Assembly: GCF_014216315.1 (NCBI RefSeq)
Contig: NZ_CP045702.1
Span: forward strand, 4,216,001-4,280,000
Reading direction: 5' to 3'
Length of the DNA: 64,000 nt
Source: Streptomyces finlayi
GTDB lineage: Bacteria > Actinomycetota > Actinomycetes > Streptomycetales > Streptomycetaceae
How positions within the stretch are numbered: position 1 is the stretch's first letter; every line of letters starts with the position of its first letter. The position numbers and the translations under genes were made by a program. Under the pieces are notes generated by a model, which made no database searches, was not told where the DNA came from, and was given only the letters and a program-made list of their open reading frames with translations. This document shows, piece by piece, positions 52,959 to 60,848 of this stretch.

Positions 52959-53399
52959 TCAGACCTGGGCGAGGCGGTTCGAGAGGTCGAGGGCGGCGGT
53001 CGCGACCGCGAGGGCGGCGCAAAGGCCAAGCACCTCGTGGAGGGTAGGGCGGACCAGGCGCGGCCAGTCGTTCGGGGCAGCAGGCCACGAGGCCAGATGC
53101 ACCTCGGTGGTGGCCAGGCCCAGGTGAGCGGTGACGTCCCACCCTGCGAGGGAGGCGGGCTCCCAGCGAAGGCGAATGCGGCCAAGGGGGAGTCTCGGGG
53201 TTTCTACGGCGAGCCAGGTGACGTCGAGCGGCCCGTCGGGCAGGGCGGAGACGCGCTGGACCAGCGCGCCGCGCATGGCGCTTGGCATGGGGCGTACGGC
53301 CAGGCTGTGAAGGGGAAGGGCCTGCGAAGGGCGGGATCGCGACGGGATAGGAGCCTCCGGGATTTCTCGGTGGGAGAGGTCAGGCCCAAGCGAGAGCAT
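52959..53399 (-). CDS. Hypothetical protein
   Basis: 146 residues from ATG 53399, overlapping the stop of the upstream gene by 20 bases. One stretch near the C-terminus (VLGLCAALAVATAALDLSNRL) is hydrophobic and may be a membrane helix or amphipathic anchor. Middle section VTWLAVETPRLPLGRIRLRWEP is beta-rich. No family recognised. Confidence 0.58.
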   Translation of the reverse strand: MLSLGPDLSHREIPEAPIPSRSRPSQALPLHSLAVRPMPSAMRGALVQRVSALPDGPLDVTWLAVETPRLPLGRIRLRWEPASLAGWDVTAHLGLATTEVHLASWPAAPNDWPRLVRPTLHEVLGLCAALAVATAALDLSNRLAQV

Positions 53400-53592
53400 C
53401 ACTGACCACCGCCGGGAGGTAGTCCTCCTGGCCGTCGTCGGCGATGAACGCCTTGCCGTCCCGGACGATGACCTCCGCCCCGAGATAGTGGGTGAAGGGG
53501 AAGTCCGGGTTGATGGCAAGGCGGATCGGCAGGCTGGGGTCAAGGTCCTGGAGCTGGCGGAGCAGGTGGCCGACGGTCAGATAGTGGGGCAC
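53380..53592 (-). CDS. Small hypothetical protein
   Basis: 70 residues, MPHYLTVGHLLRQLQDLDPS to SDALAWA, beginning with a short helical segment (TVGHLLRQLQDL) then a beta-rich core (LPIRLAINPDFPFTHYLGAEVIVRDGKA). Such proteins are common in Streptomyces mobile elements; function unknown. ATG start with GGAGGATCC upstream. Confidence 0.68.
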   Translation of the reverse strand: MPHYLTVGHLLRQLQDLDPSLPIRLAINPDFPFTHYLGAEVIVRDGKAFIADDGQEDYLPAVVSDALAWA

Positions 53593-53644
53593 GGGATCCT
53601 CCGGGAGCGGTACGGAACGGCATGGCTGGGTTGATGAGTGAGCG

Positions 53645-53905
53645 TCAGGACGTGTCGAGACGCAGCAGGTCGCGAAGGAGCTTCGGCCCCTGGGTGTGGC
53701 TGGTGAGGTGCCGCTTGCGACTCTCGTTGACGTAGCCCTTGCCGGACTGCTTCATGTCCCAGCCGCCGCACGAGCAGATGGCTTGCGTGTACGCGCGGCC
53801 GGGGCAGTCGGGGTGGAGCGGCTTGCCGGAACTCGTGTGCTTGTGGTCCGCCGGGCAGAGAGTGCCGTCGGCATGATGGTTGGTGAGTGGGGCGCGGTGT
53901 ACCAC
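53645..53905 (-). CDS. Small hypothetical protein with Cys pairs
   Basis: 86 residues from GTG 53905, preceded by GGAGGAACCCC. CPADHKHTSSGKPLHPDCPG and ICSCGGWDM supply four cysteines and several histidines, consistent with a zinc-binding fold. RKRHLTSHT is a basic tail. No family recognised. Confidence 0.65.
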   Translation of the reverse strand: MVHRAPLTNHHADGTLCPADHKHTSSGKPLHPDCPGRAYTQAICSCGGWDMKQSGKGYVNESRKRHLTSHTQGPKLLRDLLRLDTS

Positions 53906-53937
53906 GGGGTTCCTCCGATACAGGGTCGGTAGCGCGG

Positions 53938-54285
53938 TCAGCGGGTGGGAGTGGCGATGAGCGCGGCCAGGAATCCAGCAACGGCCTCGGAGGGGGTGTA
54001 GAGGCCGAACTCCTGCACCCACGGGTCGCCTTCGGTGGACTGCACTCGGACCTGCCAGACGATGCCGCGCTTCCAGGCGGCGGAGTCCTCGGGGAGCCAG
54101 CCGACGTAGACACGGCCGTCCGGGCTCGTCGCGTGGACGTTGGCCTCCGGGGTGTCGACAATCGCCCAGCCGAGGGCATCGAGGAGGTCGAGCACCGGGC
54201 CCGCGCAGTGGTCGGAGGAGAGCCAGCGGCGGTCTTCCACGGCCGGGCGGACGACGGCGGGCAGGAGGGTGGGGGAGGTGTTCAC
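53938..54285 (-). CDS. DUF317-family protein
   Basis: 115 residues from GTG 54285. VHATSPDGRVYVGWLPED, WKRGIVWQVRVQSTEGDPWVQEFGLYTPSEAVAGFLAAL match the DUF317 domain, which is confined mainly to Streptomyces elements. A second DUF317 gene lies at 55300-56244. Function unknown. Confidence 0.75.
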   Translation of the reverse strand: MNTSPTLLPAVVRPAVEDRRWLSSDHCAGPVLDLLDALGWAIVDTPEANVHATSPDGRVYVGWLPEDSAAWKRGIVWQVRVQSTEGDPWVQEFGLYTPSEAVAGFLAALIATPTR

Positions 54286-54504
54286 GGTTGGACGATCCCT
54301 TCGTTGACCTGCGGTTTTTCCCAACACCCGTACGTTGACATGCGGTGTCCCGAAGTACGTAGTCCTTTCCCGGGAAGCGGCGTCTGCCGTGGGCGAACTG
54401 GCGGCCGTCGGTGGGGGACTCTGACGCCGGGAATGGAACGGCGAAGGCGGTTGTCGTAACTGGGTTGCGGCAATGGGCCGCACAGGACCGAAGGGGGAGC
54501 AGGG

Positions 54505-54771
54505 ATGGCGGAGCCGAGCAGACACTGGGACGGGGCCGGGCTGGAACGCAAGGTCCGCGCCGCCGGGCGGCCGTGGACGGTCGGTGACATCGCGATGGTC
54601 GCCGACGGCCAGTGGGCCGTCGGTGTGCAGTCCGACGGATGCCGAGACGAGGACGCCGTGGTGCAGGATCGGATCGCGGATGGGCGTCGCGTCGAGTTGA
54701 CGTTGGAGGACCTGGCCCGCGCGGTGGGCTCCCGCATCGGGGATGCCCACCGCGACGGGGACCTCGGCTGA
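54505..54771 (+). CDS. Small hypothetical protein, rightward in a leftward block
   Basis: 88 residues from ATG 54505, with AAGGGGGAG upstream. Contains VRAAGRPWTVGDIAMVADGQWAVGV and a short helical C-terminus (LTLEDLARAVGSRIG). It is the only rightward gene between 52.3 and 64 kb and is divergent from the DUF317 gene. No family recognised. Confidence 0.6.
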   Translation: MAEPSRHWDGAGLERKVRAAGRPWTVGDIAMVADGQWAVGVQSDGCRDEDAVVQDRIADGRRVELTLEDLARAVGSRIGDAHRDGDLG

Positions 54772-54775
54772 CCGA

Positions 54776-55229
54776 TCAGCGGTGCGGCCCCGGTGCGGCC
54801 ACCGACGGGCCGGAAGCGGCCGAAGGCGCGGGTTGATCGGGCGACTGGCCCAGGGTGCGTGGAGCGTGCCCGGAGCGGGCGACAGCGGCCTGGGCCAGCC
54901 GGGCTGCTGGGGGCCGGTCCGCGGTGGCGGCGGCTTCACGTGCTTCGATCACGTGACTGATGGCCTGAAGGGAAGTCCGGCTCTCGGCTTGAGCGACGCG
55001 AAGGTCTGCCGCTGAGCCGGTGATCCTGGGTTAGGGCGTGCAGACGGTCTTGGTGCACAGCCACGGCGTTGTCGGTGACGACCAAGGACGAGCGGATGCG
55101 CATGGCCGAGCGCAGGAGCGGCTCGTCGCTAGGGCGGCGGACCGCGAGGGATTCCAGAGCTTCGATCGGGCGGCCCCAGGCTTTCTCGATCATGGTCGTG
55201 GCCTGATCGAGTGCGGTGGCGTCGGGCAT
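54776..55229 (-). pseudogene. Hypothetical helical protein with +1 frameshift
   Basis: The frame from ATG 55229 (MPDATALDQATTMIEKAWG) reads well up to HALT, near 55030, then a different frame continues as ITGSAADLRVAQAESRTSLQAIS to a stop at 54776. The first frame otherwise runs as Arg/Ser nonsense to 54936. One extra C in the run ACCC would explain the shift. It is either a real frameshift mutation or a sequencing error in a short homopolymer. Confidence 0.6.
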
Positions 55230-55299
55230 GGTGGAACTCCCGGCATTCGGAGTGGCGCTTCGGGCGGAGGGGCTGTCCCAGAGAGGCTGAAGCCGATGA

Positions 55300-56244
55300 T
55301 CAGCGGCTACGGCGTGGGGGTGTCGGGGCGGCCAGCGGCCTGCCCCCGAGAGCGGGCGAAGGATTGCTCGACCGGTTCTGCGCCGAGGCCCCTGTACGGC
55401 TGCGGGCGGCCATGACCCGCAGGTCGGCGGCTGTGCGAGGGAAACGTGCGGCGCGGTTGACGGCCTGCGTGACGGCGGTGCGGCGTACGTCAAGGGGGGT
55501 GGGAGCCCGAGGAACCTGGGGGGCGATCGGGCCGACTGGGGTGAGCGAGACCAGGTGCTCCACCTCGCGGTGGATCTGGTGCCGCTCACGTGCCGCCGGG
55601 GCTGGATCGGCCATGACCGCTGCCGTTGCGGCGATCAGATGGGAGGGAGTACCGGCGGAGAAGTACGCCTCCGCGCGAGTGCCCCACCCTGGTGGACCCG
55701 CCCAGAGCGTTACGGCTTCGTCGTCCGGACGGGAGCGACGGTTGTCGATGAGGATCCCTGCTTGTCCGTCCGGGGCGATGATCTCGACGGTGCCCAGCTC
55801 GGCTCCGCCGTCGCGGGTCCAGCCGGCATCGGTCAGGGGCCGGACGGCATCGGCCCAGCGGTACGACGGGCTCGCCAGGAAGCGCCCGTTGCCCTCGTAG
55901 GCGTCGGCTTCGGCGTAGTCGTGAGCGAGAGCGGTGGTGAGACCGGCGACGATCTCGGCCGGGGTGACGTGGTTGAAGGTCGCTGTCCAGCGGGGTGCGG
56001 AGACGGCCTCTTCGGCTGCGGTGATCTTCCACAGCTCGAAGTCGTCACCGAACCAGCCGATACGGATCCTCTGATCCGGCGAGGTGACAAGCAGTTGGCA
56101 GGGGCCCTCGTCGAGGTAGTGATGGGGCCAGTGAGCGACGGGGGCGAAGCCAGCGTCTCCGGTCCCGTTGGAACCGGCCAGGTACATGGGGCTGACCAGT
56201 ACCTCTTGGTAGGGATCCTGGCTGTAGGGCTGCTGGGTGCTCAT
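55300..56244 (-). CDS. DUF317-family protein with two repeats
   Basis: 314 residues from ATG 56244, with GGAG eight bases upstream. Two DUF317 units: about residues 15-105 (CQLLVTSPDQRIRIGWFGDDFELWKITA ... TPAEIVAGLTTAL) and about 115-195 (YRWADAVRPLTDAGWTRDGG ... TPSHLIAATAAVM). The C-terminus is a disordered Pro/Arg-rich tail. DUF317 proteins accompany Streptomyces mobile elements; no biochemical role is known to me. Confidence 0.8.
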   Translation of the reverse strand: MSTQQPYSQDPYQEVLVSPMYLAGSNGTGDAGFAPVAHWPHHYLDEGPCQLLVTSPDQRIRIGWFGDDFELWKITAAEEAVSAPRWTATFNHVTPAEIVAGLTTALAHDYAEADAYEGNGRFLASPSYRWADAVRPLTDAGWTRDGGAELGTVEIIAPDGQAGILIDNRRSRPDDEAVTLWAGPPGWGTRAEAYFSAGTPSHLIAATAAVMADPAPAARERHQIHREVEHLVSLTPVGPIAPQVPRAPTPLDVRRTAVTQAVNRAARFPRTAADLRVMAARSRTGASAQNRSSNPSPALGGRPLAAPTPPRRSR

Positions 56245-56365
56245 AGTCGAGGCTCCGGGGACGATGGAGGGGAACGCGCCCGCGTGCACAGCGGAACGGG
56301 CTGCTCGACTGCACGCGGGCGCCATGGCAACGGGGAAGTGCGGCTGGTTCTCAGCACCACCCGGA

Positions 56366-57211
56366 TCACCGGCCCCGAGAGGGGGTCGACTGGGCGGTGA
56401 CGGCCGACGGCACCCGCGGTTGCGGCTGCGGTGCGTGGCTGAACAGAGCGCTCGGCGCGGCGGCGCTCCGACGCAGGGCCGCTGCAGTTCGGACGTTGTC
56501 CGACCCCAGCGGGACGCCGGTGTGGGTCCGGGTGGCCGCCACGACACGGGTCGGCGGTGCCGAGCGATTCCGTGTGGTGACGGGGTCACTCCAGTGCTCG
56601 ACGGCTGCGTAGACGGGGCCCAGCGCCCGCCCGGCGTCGGTCAGGACGTAGGGGTCGCCGTGGCGGGGCCCGGTACGGGCGACCAAGCCGTCGACCTGAA
56701 GCCGGTTGAGGCGCTGCCGGGTGAAGCCGTTGTCCAGGCCGGCCTCCTCGGCGATATGGACGAACCGCATCGGGCCGCCCTCGTCGAGAACCTGGATCAC
56801 GGCGGTCGAATGCCGTAGGTGCAGCCGCCGCACGGCGTCCTCGACGCGTTCGGCACCAGCTACCTGGCCACCGAGCGACAAGTTGGCCTGGGACCAGCCA
56901 GAAAGGGCGTGGTGCACACGAGAGAGCGATTCGCCGAAGGCGCTGAGCTGATACGGAGCGCCATGACGGTCGGCGGCTCGGGTTACCAGTCCGTCAGCGT
57001 GCATCTGGGCCAGCCGCTTGCCGACGAGCTGCTCGCTGACGAAGGGGAGCCTGGTCGCGACGTCACGCACACGCATGGGGCTGCCCTGCTGCGCCAGGGT
57101 CTGCGCCGACCAAGTGGTCCACTTCGGTGCTATCAGGGAAAGCGCGTCCTCGACACGCTGGGCATCGACCGACCCGATCGAGGCGGCGGAAGACTGAGAG
57201 GAGGAGGACAT
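56366..57211 (-). CDS. Tandem winged-helix regulator (HxlR-like repeats)
   Basis: 281 residues. Two similar winged-helix units occur, each with the pattern RVEDAL.., a helix, MRVRDVATRLPFVSEQLVGKRLAQMHADGLVTR (unit 1) and MRFVHIAEEAGLDNGFTRQRLNRLQVDGLVAR (unit 2). Both end with the wing text RHG(A/D)PY. HxlR proteins are normally single-unit dimers, so this looks like an internal duplication that gives a pseudo-dimer in one chain. The last ~65 residues are disordered. Confidence 0.78.
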   Translation of the reverse strand: MSSSSQSSAASIGSVDAQRVEDALSLIAPKWTTWSAQTLAQQGSPMRVRDVATRLPFVSEQLVGKRLAQMHADGLVTRAADRHGAPYQLSAFGESLSRVHHALSGWSQANLSLGGQVAGAERVEDAVRRLHLRHSTAVIQVLDEGGPMRFVHIAEEAGLDNGFTRQRLNRLQVDGLVARTGPRHGDPYVLTDAGRALGPVYAAVEHWSDPVTTRNRSAPPTRVVAATRTHTGVPLGSDNVRTAAALRRSAAAPSALFSHAPQPQPRVPSAVTAQSTPSRGR

Positions 57212-57267
57212 GGGGTGAACTCCGTAAGAGCAAAGGGGGTTTGTGGATTTGCGGTGCGCCTGAGCGG

Positions 57268-57807
57268 TCAGCGGGAGGTGCTCTCGGCTCGAAGCCTCTG
57301 GAGCACCGCGCCGAGGCGGCGGTTGCTGACGTGGACGCCGCGGTCGCGCAGGCCCCGGCGCAGTGCCTCGCGGTTGAGGCGATGCAGGCCGGCGGCGACC
57401 TCGCGGGCGGTGGCCAGCAGGTCCTCGTCAGGAGCAGGGATGGTTCGATGAGCCGACGGACGCTGAGTAGAAGCGCGGTCCAGGAGGAGGCGGACATCCA
57501 GCAGGTCCCAGACCGCTTCCGCCTCGCTCTGTTCCTGGCGTTCGAGGTCGACGACTTCGGCCGCGTACAGCAGAACGAGATCGTCGAGGGCGTGTTCGCC
57601 GGAGCGGTGCCGCTGCCAGGCCGCGTCGAGGTTGCGGCGGGCTGACCGGGCATCGGCACCGGTCTGGGCGAGTCCGTCGAGCCGCCGCAGCAGGATGGGC
57701 AGAACAGGGTCGTCGGAACGGCAGGAGGCGTTGCCGCGCTGCAGCTTCTCCAGCGGGCGGCCGTACCGGTGCTCGACCAGGCGGCGGGTGTAGATCGCGG
57801 TGGACAT
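57268..57807 (-). CDS. Hypothetical helical protein
   Basis: 179 residues from ATG 57807, mostly helical and rich in Arg/Leu/Asp (LVLLYAAEVVDLERQEQSEAEAVWDLL). It starts MSTAIYTRRLVEHRYGRPLEKL. No membrane segment or known domain. Lies in the leftward accessory operon. Confidence 0.6.
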   Translation of the reverse strand: MSTAIYTRRLVEHRYGRPLEKLQRGNASCRSDDPVLPILLRRLDGLAQTGADARSARRNLDAAWQRHRSGEHALDDLVLLYAAEVVDLERQEQSEAEAVWDLLDVRLLLDRASTQRPSAHRTIPAPDEDLLATAREVAAGLHRLNREALRRGLRDRGVHVSNRRLGAVLQRLRAESTSR

Positions 57808-57828
57808 GAGGGCGTCCTTTCTAGGGAA

Positions 57829-58254
57829 TCAGCGGGAACGGAACGGCTTGGTGGCCGTGCTTGTCGCAGGTGCGGCGGATGGGTCGACGCCGTGGCCGGA
57901 GATCGCTGCAGCGCCGCTGCGGCTGAGGGCGGCGGATACGCGCGGCGTGGCCGTACGAGCGTCTCGAAGGGCCACCTCGCCCTGCGGCGTGAGCGAGAGG
58001 AGCTGCCCAGGCCGGTACAGCCCCTCGCTGGTGTCCTGGACGAGTAGCCCGTCGGCGACCAGCCGCTGGACGGTCTCAGGCCAGACCTCCGGGTTAGGGC
58101 GCTGGCCCTGTCCGTCGGAGAGATAGATGTAGCCGTAGACCGCGCTCTGGTGGAACCGCAGTCCGCCGGCCTCGACGGCTTCGAGGGCGCGGAGGCGGCG
58201 GTCACCCGAGATGGCCCAGTCATCGGCCCGCCCTTTTGCGTCATGAGGGTTCAC
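57829..58254 (-). CDS. Hypothetical winged-helix-like protein
   Basis: 141 residues from GTG 58254, which overlaps the previous stop by four bases. WPETVQRLVADGLLVQDTSEGLYRPGQLLSLTPQGEVAL resembles the recognition helix and wing of a DNA-binding winged helix. The tail is disordered. Function unknown. Confidence 0.6.
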   Translation of the reverse strand: MNPHDAKGRADDWAISGDRRLRALEAVEAGGLRFHQSAVYGYIYLSDGQGQRPNPEVWPETVQRLVADGLLVQDTSEGLYRPGQLLSLTPQGEVALRDARTATPRVSAALSRSGAAAISGHGVDPSAAPATSTATKPFRSR

Positions 58255-58919
58255 TCCGCCGCCTCCATCCGAGCGAGCAGGGAGCGGACCAGAGTGGGAA
58301 GGCTCTCGGGACCGTCGCCGATCCAGATGTGGTCGGTCGCCTCGCCGAGGACGTACGCGGCGTCTTCGAGCAGACCGCTGGAGATCTCCATGCAGGCGTC
58401 GGTGATCCGGGAGGCTGCCAGCAGAGACTCGGAGAGCACCTCGACGTAGTCGACCGGCGCGAGGCCGGCGGCCTCGGCGGCAGTACGGATCGCCGCCAAC
58501 TCCAGCGCGCTGAAGGAAAAGTCGAACTCGCCGTTCTGCTCCACGGTGGCCCGTGCGGCGAAGGCCGGGTCCGGCGCCTCCGTGGGGATGCCGACGCGCG
58601 TGCAGATCCGGTCGACCGAAGCGGTCAGCTCGGCGAGGGACTCGGTGAGCCATCCCAGCGCCGAGGCGTAGGAGGCCAGAGTGAACAGACCCGCCGGAGT
58701 CGTGGGGAGAGGATCGTCGGCCACGAAGCCTTCGAGCCGGTCGCTCAGCTCGCAGACGACCCGGGGCCCGGCGGACAGTGCACCGAGCACGGGGTGCAGG
58801 TAGGAGCGGCTAGCGGCCGTCGGGTACTCGGCGGTGAGGATGCCGGAGACGCTGTGCGCAACCTCGGTGAGGAGGTCAGCCAGTTCGGTACGGGTCAGGG
58901 GGGTGCGGTCGGCGGTCAT
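58251..58919 (-). CDS. Hypothetical helical protein
   Basis: 222 residues, nearly all helix (ELADLLTEVAHSVSGILTAEY, LHPVLGALSAGPRVVCELSDRL, AGLFTLASYASALGWLTESLAELTASVDRIC). Moderately acidic. Overlaps its neighbours by four bases on both sides (GTGA), so it is embedded in one operon with the RelE-like gene. No family recognised. Confidence 0.65.
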   Translation of the reverse strand: MTADRTPLTRTELADLLTEVAHSVSGILTAEYPTAASRSYLHPVLGALSAGPRVVCELSDRLEGFVADDPLPTTPAGLFTLASYASALGWLTESLAELTASVDRICTRVGIPTEAPDPAFAARATVEQNGEFDFSFSALELAAIRTAAEAAGLAPVDYVEVLSESLLAASRITDACMEISSGLLEDAAYVLGEATDHIWIGDGPESLPTLVRSLLARMEAAE

Positions 58920-59392
58920 CGCTGGGGAGCCTTTCGAGAAGCGGCAGCAGTGGGTTGGACTGCTGGGGGAGGAGTTGCCGGGACCGCAGTCGGCTGGTCG
59001 ACCGCGCGGGGCGAGCGGGATCGGGCGGCCTGCACACGCGCCTCGGAAGCAGAGGCTGTCTCGGGGGCCTGGTGGGGTCCGGTACGCAGGTGTGCCGATC
59101 GGTAGACCGCGTAGTCCTTCCTGCTACCGGCGGCGACCAGATAGATCTCGCGCTTGTGGTGCGAAGTCGGCGGAGCCGGGCGGAACTGGATGACCATCCG
59201 GTAGGAGACGGACGGATCGACGTAGACCTTGTGGAAGCCCGCGAGGCGACCCTTCAGCGGCAGGCAGTCATCGCTGCCGTGGACCAGGTTCTGCAGCTCC
59301 AGCAGAGCCAAGTCACGCATCTCGTCGGGAAGCTCCCGCAGGTCCGCGATGGCGTCCGGATGTGCGGAGAAGGCGAAGCGGGCACGGCTCAC
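58916..59392 (-). CDS. RelE/ParE-fold protein with disordered tail
   Basis: 158 residues from GTG 59392. The first ~95 follow the RelE-type pattern: FAFSAHPDAIADLRELPDEM, LPLKGRLAGFHKVYVDPSVSYRMVIQFR and EIYLVAAGSRKDYAVYRSAHLR. RelE proteins cut mRNA at the ribosome. The following ~60 residues are Pro/Ala/Arg-rich. No obvious antitoxin gene is adjacent, but the genes on both sides overlap it and could encode one. Toxicity is inferred from fold only. Confidence 0.65.
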   Translation of the reverse strand: MSRARFAFSAHPDAIADLRELPDEMRDLALLELQNLVHGSDDCLPLKGRLAGFHKVYVDPSVSYRMVIQFRPAPPTSHHKREIYLVAAGSRKDYAVYRSAHLRTGPHQAPETASASEARVQAARSRSPRAVDQPTAVPATPPPAVQPTAAASRKAPQR

Positions 59393-60156
59393 ATCGACCG
59401 CCCCGGGTTCGGTCGCTGTGCCGTTCCTGCCGACGGTGCGCTGGGGGCGTCGAGGCCGGCCTTCGGTATCGCGGAAGCACCGGCCGACCGCGTGAGGGCA
59501 GCGCGGGTCCGGAGGACAGCGGCGTCTCCGCGGTATTCCGGCGGCTGCGGCAGCGCGGTGCTGCGGTCGTCCAGCCAGTGCCGGGCGGCGTCCTCGTCGG
59601 CGAAGGCACCCTCCCGCATCGTGTACGTGTGAGCGTCGAAGTCCCCCTCTTCGAGGAAGATGCGCATCGGCGCCTGAGCAGCGAGGGAGTCGCGGGTCAA
59701 CGTCCATGTCTCGCACGGGTCGAAGTCCGAGGTGTAGCTGTCGAGGACCTTGTACCGGTCCCCCGACGTGCGGAGCTTCTGCTCGACCCGCGCGGTGCGA
59801 TCGTCAGCGGGCTTCATGAAATCGTTGCCGACCTGGGAAATCCGCTCGGGCGGGCAACCGCGCTCGATCAGCCAGTTCTGAGCGAAGGACACGGTGGAGT
59901 GATAGGTCGAATCGAACGTGAAGGTGTTTTGGTTGAGGTCCCGCGCGACCTTGATCGCGCGAATCTGCGGCTCGCCAGGTACTCCCCAGGTGACCGAGCC
60001 GTCGTGGGCGAGGACGAAGTCGTGGGAGCCGTTGGGGGTGGTGTGGTGCTCGGCCAGGACGGTGAGATCACCGGCCCAGAAACGCTGCTCCGCGTACTCC
60101 GAATCCGCGTCAGCGGGCTCGAAGTCATCCAGGCGGAAGTCGAGTTCACTGCTCAT
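59389..60156 (-). CDS. Hypothetical protein
   Basis: 255 residues from ATG 60156 with GGAG upstream. N-terminal beta-rich part (ADSEYAEQRFWAGDLTVLAEHHTTPNGSHDFVLAHDGSVTWG), then a helical region and a disordered tail. Overlaps both neighbours by four bases, so coupled to the DUF4913 and RelE-like genes. It may be the partner of the latter (inference from position). No family recognised. Confidence 0.6.
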   Translation of the reverse strand: MSSELDFRLDDFEPADADSEYAEQRFWAGDLTVLAEHHTTPNGSHDFVLAHDGSVTWGVPGEPQIRAIKVARDLNQNTFTFDSTYHSTVSFAQNWLIERGCPPERISQVGNDFMKPADDRTARVEQKLRTSGDRYKVLDSYTSDFDPCETWTLTRDSLAAQAPMRIFLEEGDFDAHTYTMREGAFADEDAARHWLDDRSTALPQPPEYRGDAAVLRTRAALTRSAGASAIPKAGLDAPSAPSAGTAQRPNPGRSM

Positions 60157-60755
60157 GCCGCCAGCTCCAACTGCGGCGCGGGGGTGGCCAGCACACGATG
60201 GTTGGGCCGGGTCGCGCTCGTCGTGCACGCGGCGAAGGGACCGTCGGGAGCACGGAGCTGGGCCAGCGCCTGGTCCAGGTGGTCGCGGTGCCACGTCGAA
60301 GGGCCGGACAGGCCGGCCTCGGCATCGGTGAGCTGCTGCCACGCGAGCCAGAGGGCGTGCAACCGGGCAACGGCTTCGGGGTGTTCGTGCCACCGCGAAC
60401 ACCAGGGGCGGGTCGTGCTGATCTCTCGGCCGTACACCGGGAGGAAGAGGTAGTTCACCCAGTCGCTGAGGGCGGCGATCTCGATGGCGTACGCCTCGCC
60501 GCCCAAGGCGAGGATGAACACCGAAGCGGGGCCATCCTCCTGCGCGGAGCTGGTCGCCTCTGCGGCCGGAACGTCGTCCGCCGACGGGATCGCGGCGGAG
60601 GCGGGAGCGGGCTCGGAGCCCAGGCGGTCGAGGATGACGCCGTGCTGCCTGACCTCGGCCATGGTCTTGGCGAGGGTGCTGGCGAGGTCGTCGAGGTCCC
60701 CGTCGGGGACGCGGAACGGCTCCGGGTCGGGGGCGGTCGTGCTGGTGTCGGACAT
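60153..60755 (-). CDS. DUF4913-type protein
   Basis: 200 residues from ATG 60755 (an ATG at 60770 is in the same frame; GGAG precedes the shorter form). The C-terminal part carries WCSRWHEHPEAVARLHALWLAWQQLTD, the DUF4913 hallmark, and VNYLFLPVYGREIS. The N-terminus is disordered. These proteins are frequent on actinobacterial elements and plasmids; function unknown. Confidence 0.78.
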   Translation of the reverse strand: MSDTSTTAPDPEPFRVPDGDLDDLASTLAKTMAEVRQHGVILDRLGSEPAPASAAIPSADDVPAAEATSSAQEDGPASVFILALGGEAYAIEIAALSDWVNYLFLPVYGREISTTRPWCSRWHEHPEAVARLHALWLAWQQLTDAEAGLSGPSTWHRDHLDQALAQLRAPDGPFAACTTSATRPNHRVLATPAPQLELAA

Positions 60756-60848
60756 GGGGGCGTGCTCCATCTGTGAGACGGCGACATGAGGAAGAGGATC
60801 CGGAGGAACGGCGATTTGGTCCGGCCGGAAAAACCCGGTAGTGGGGCG

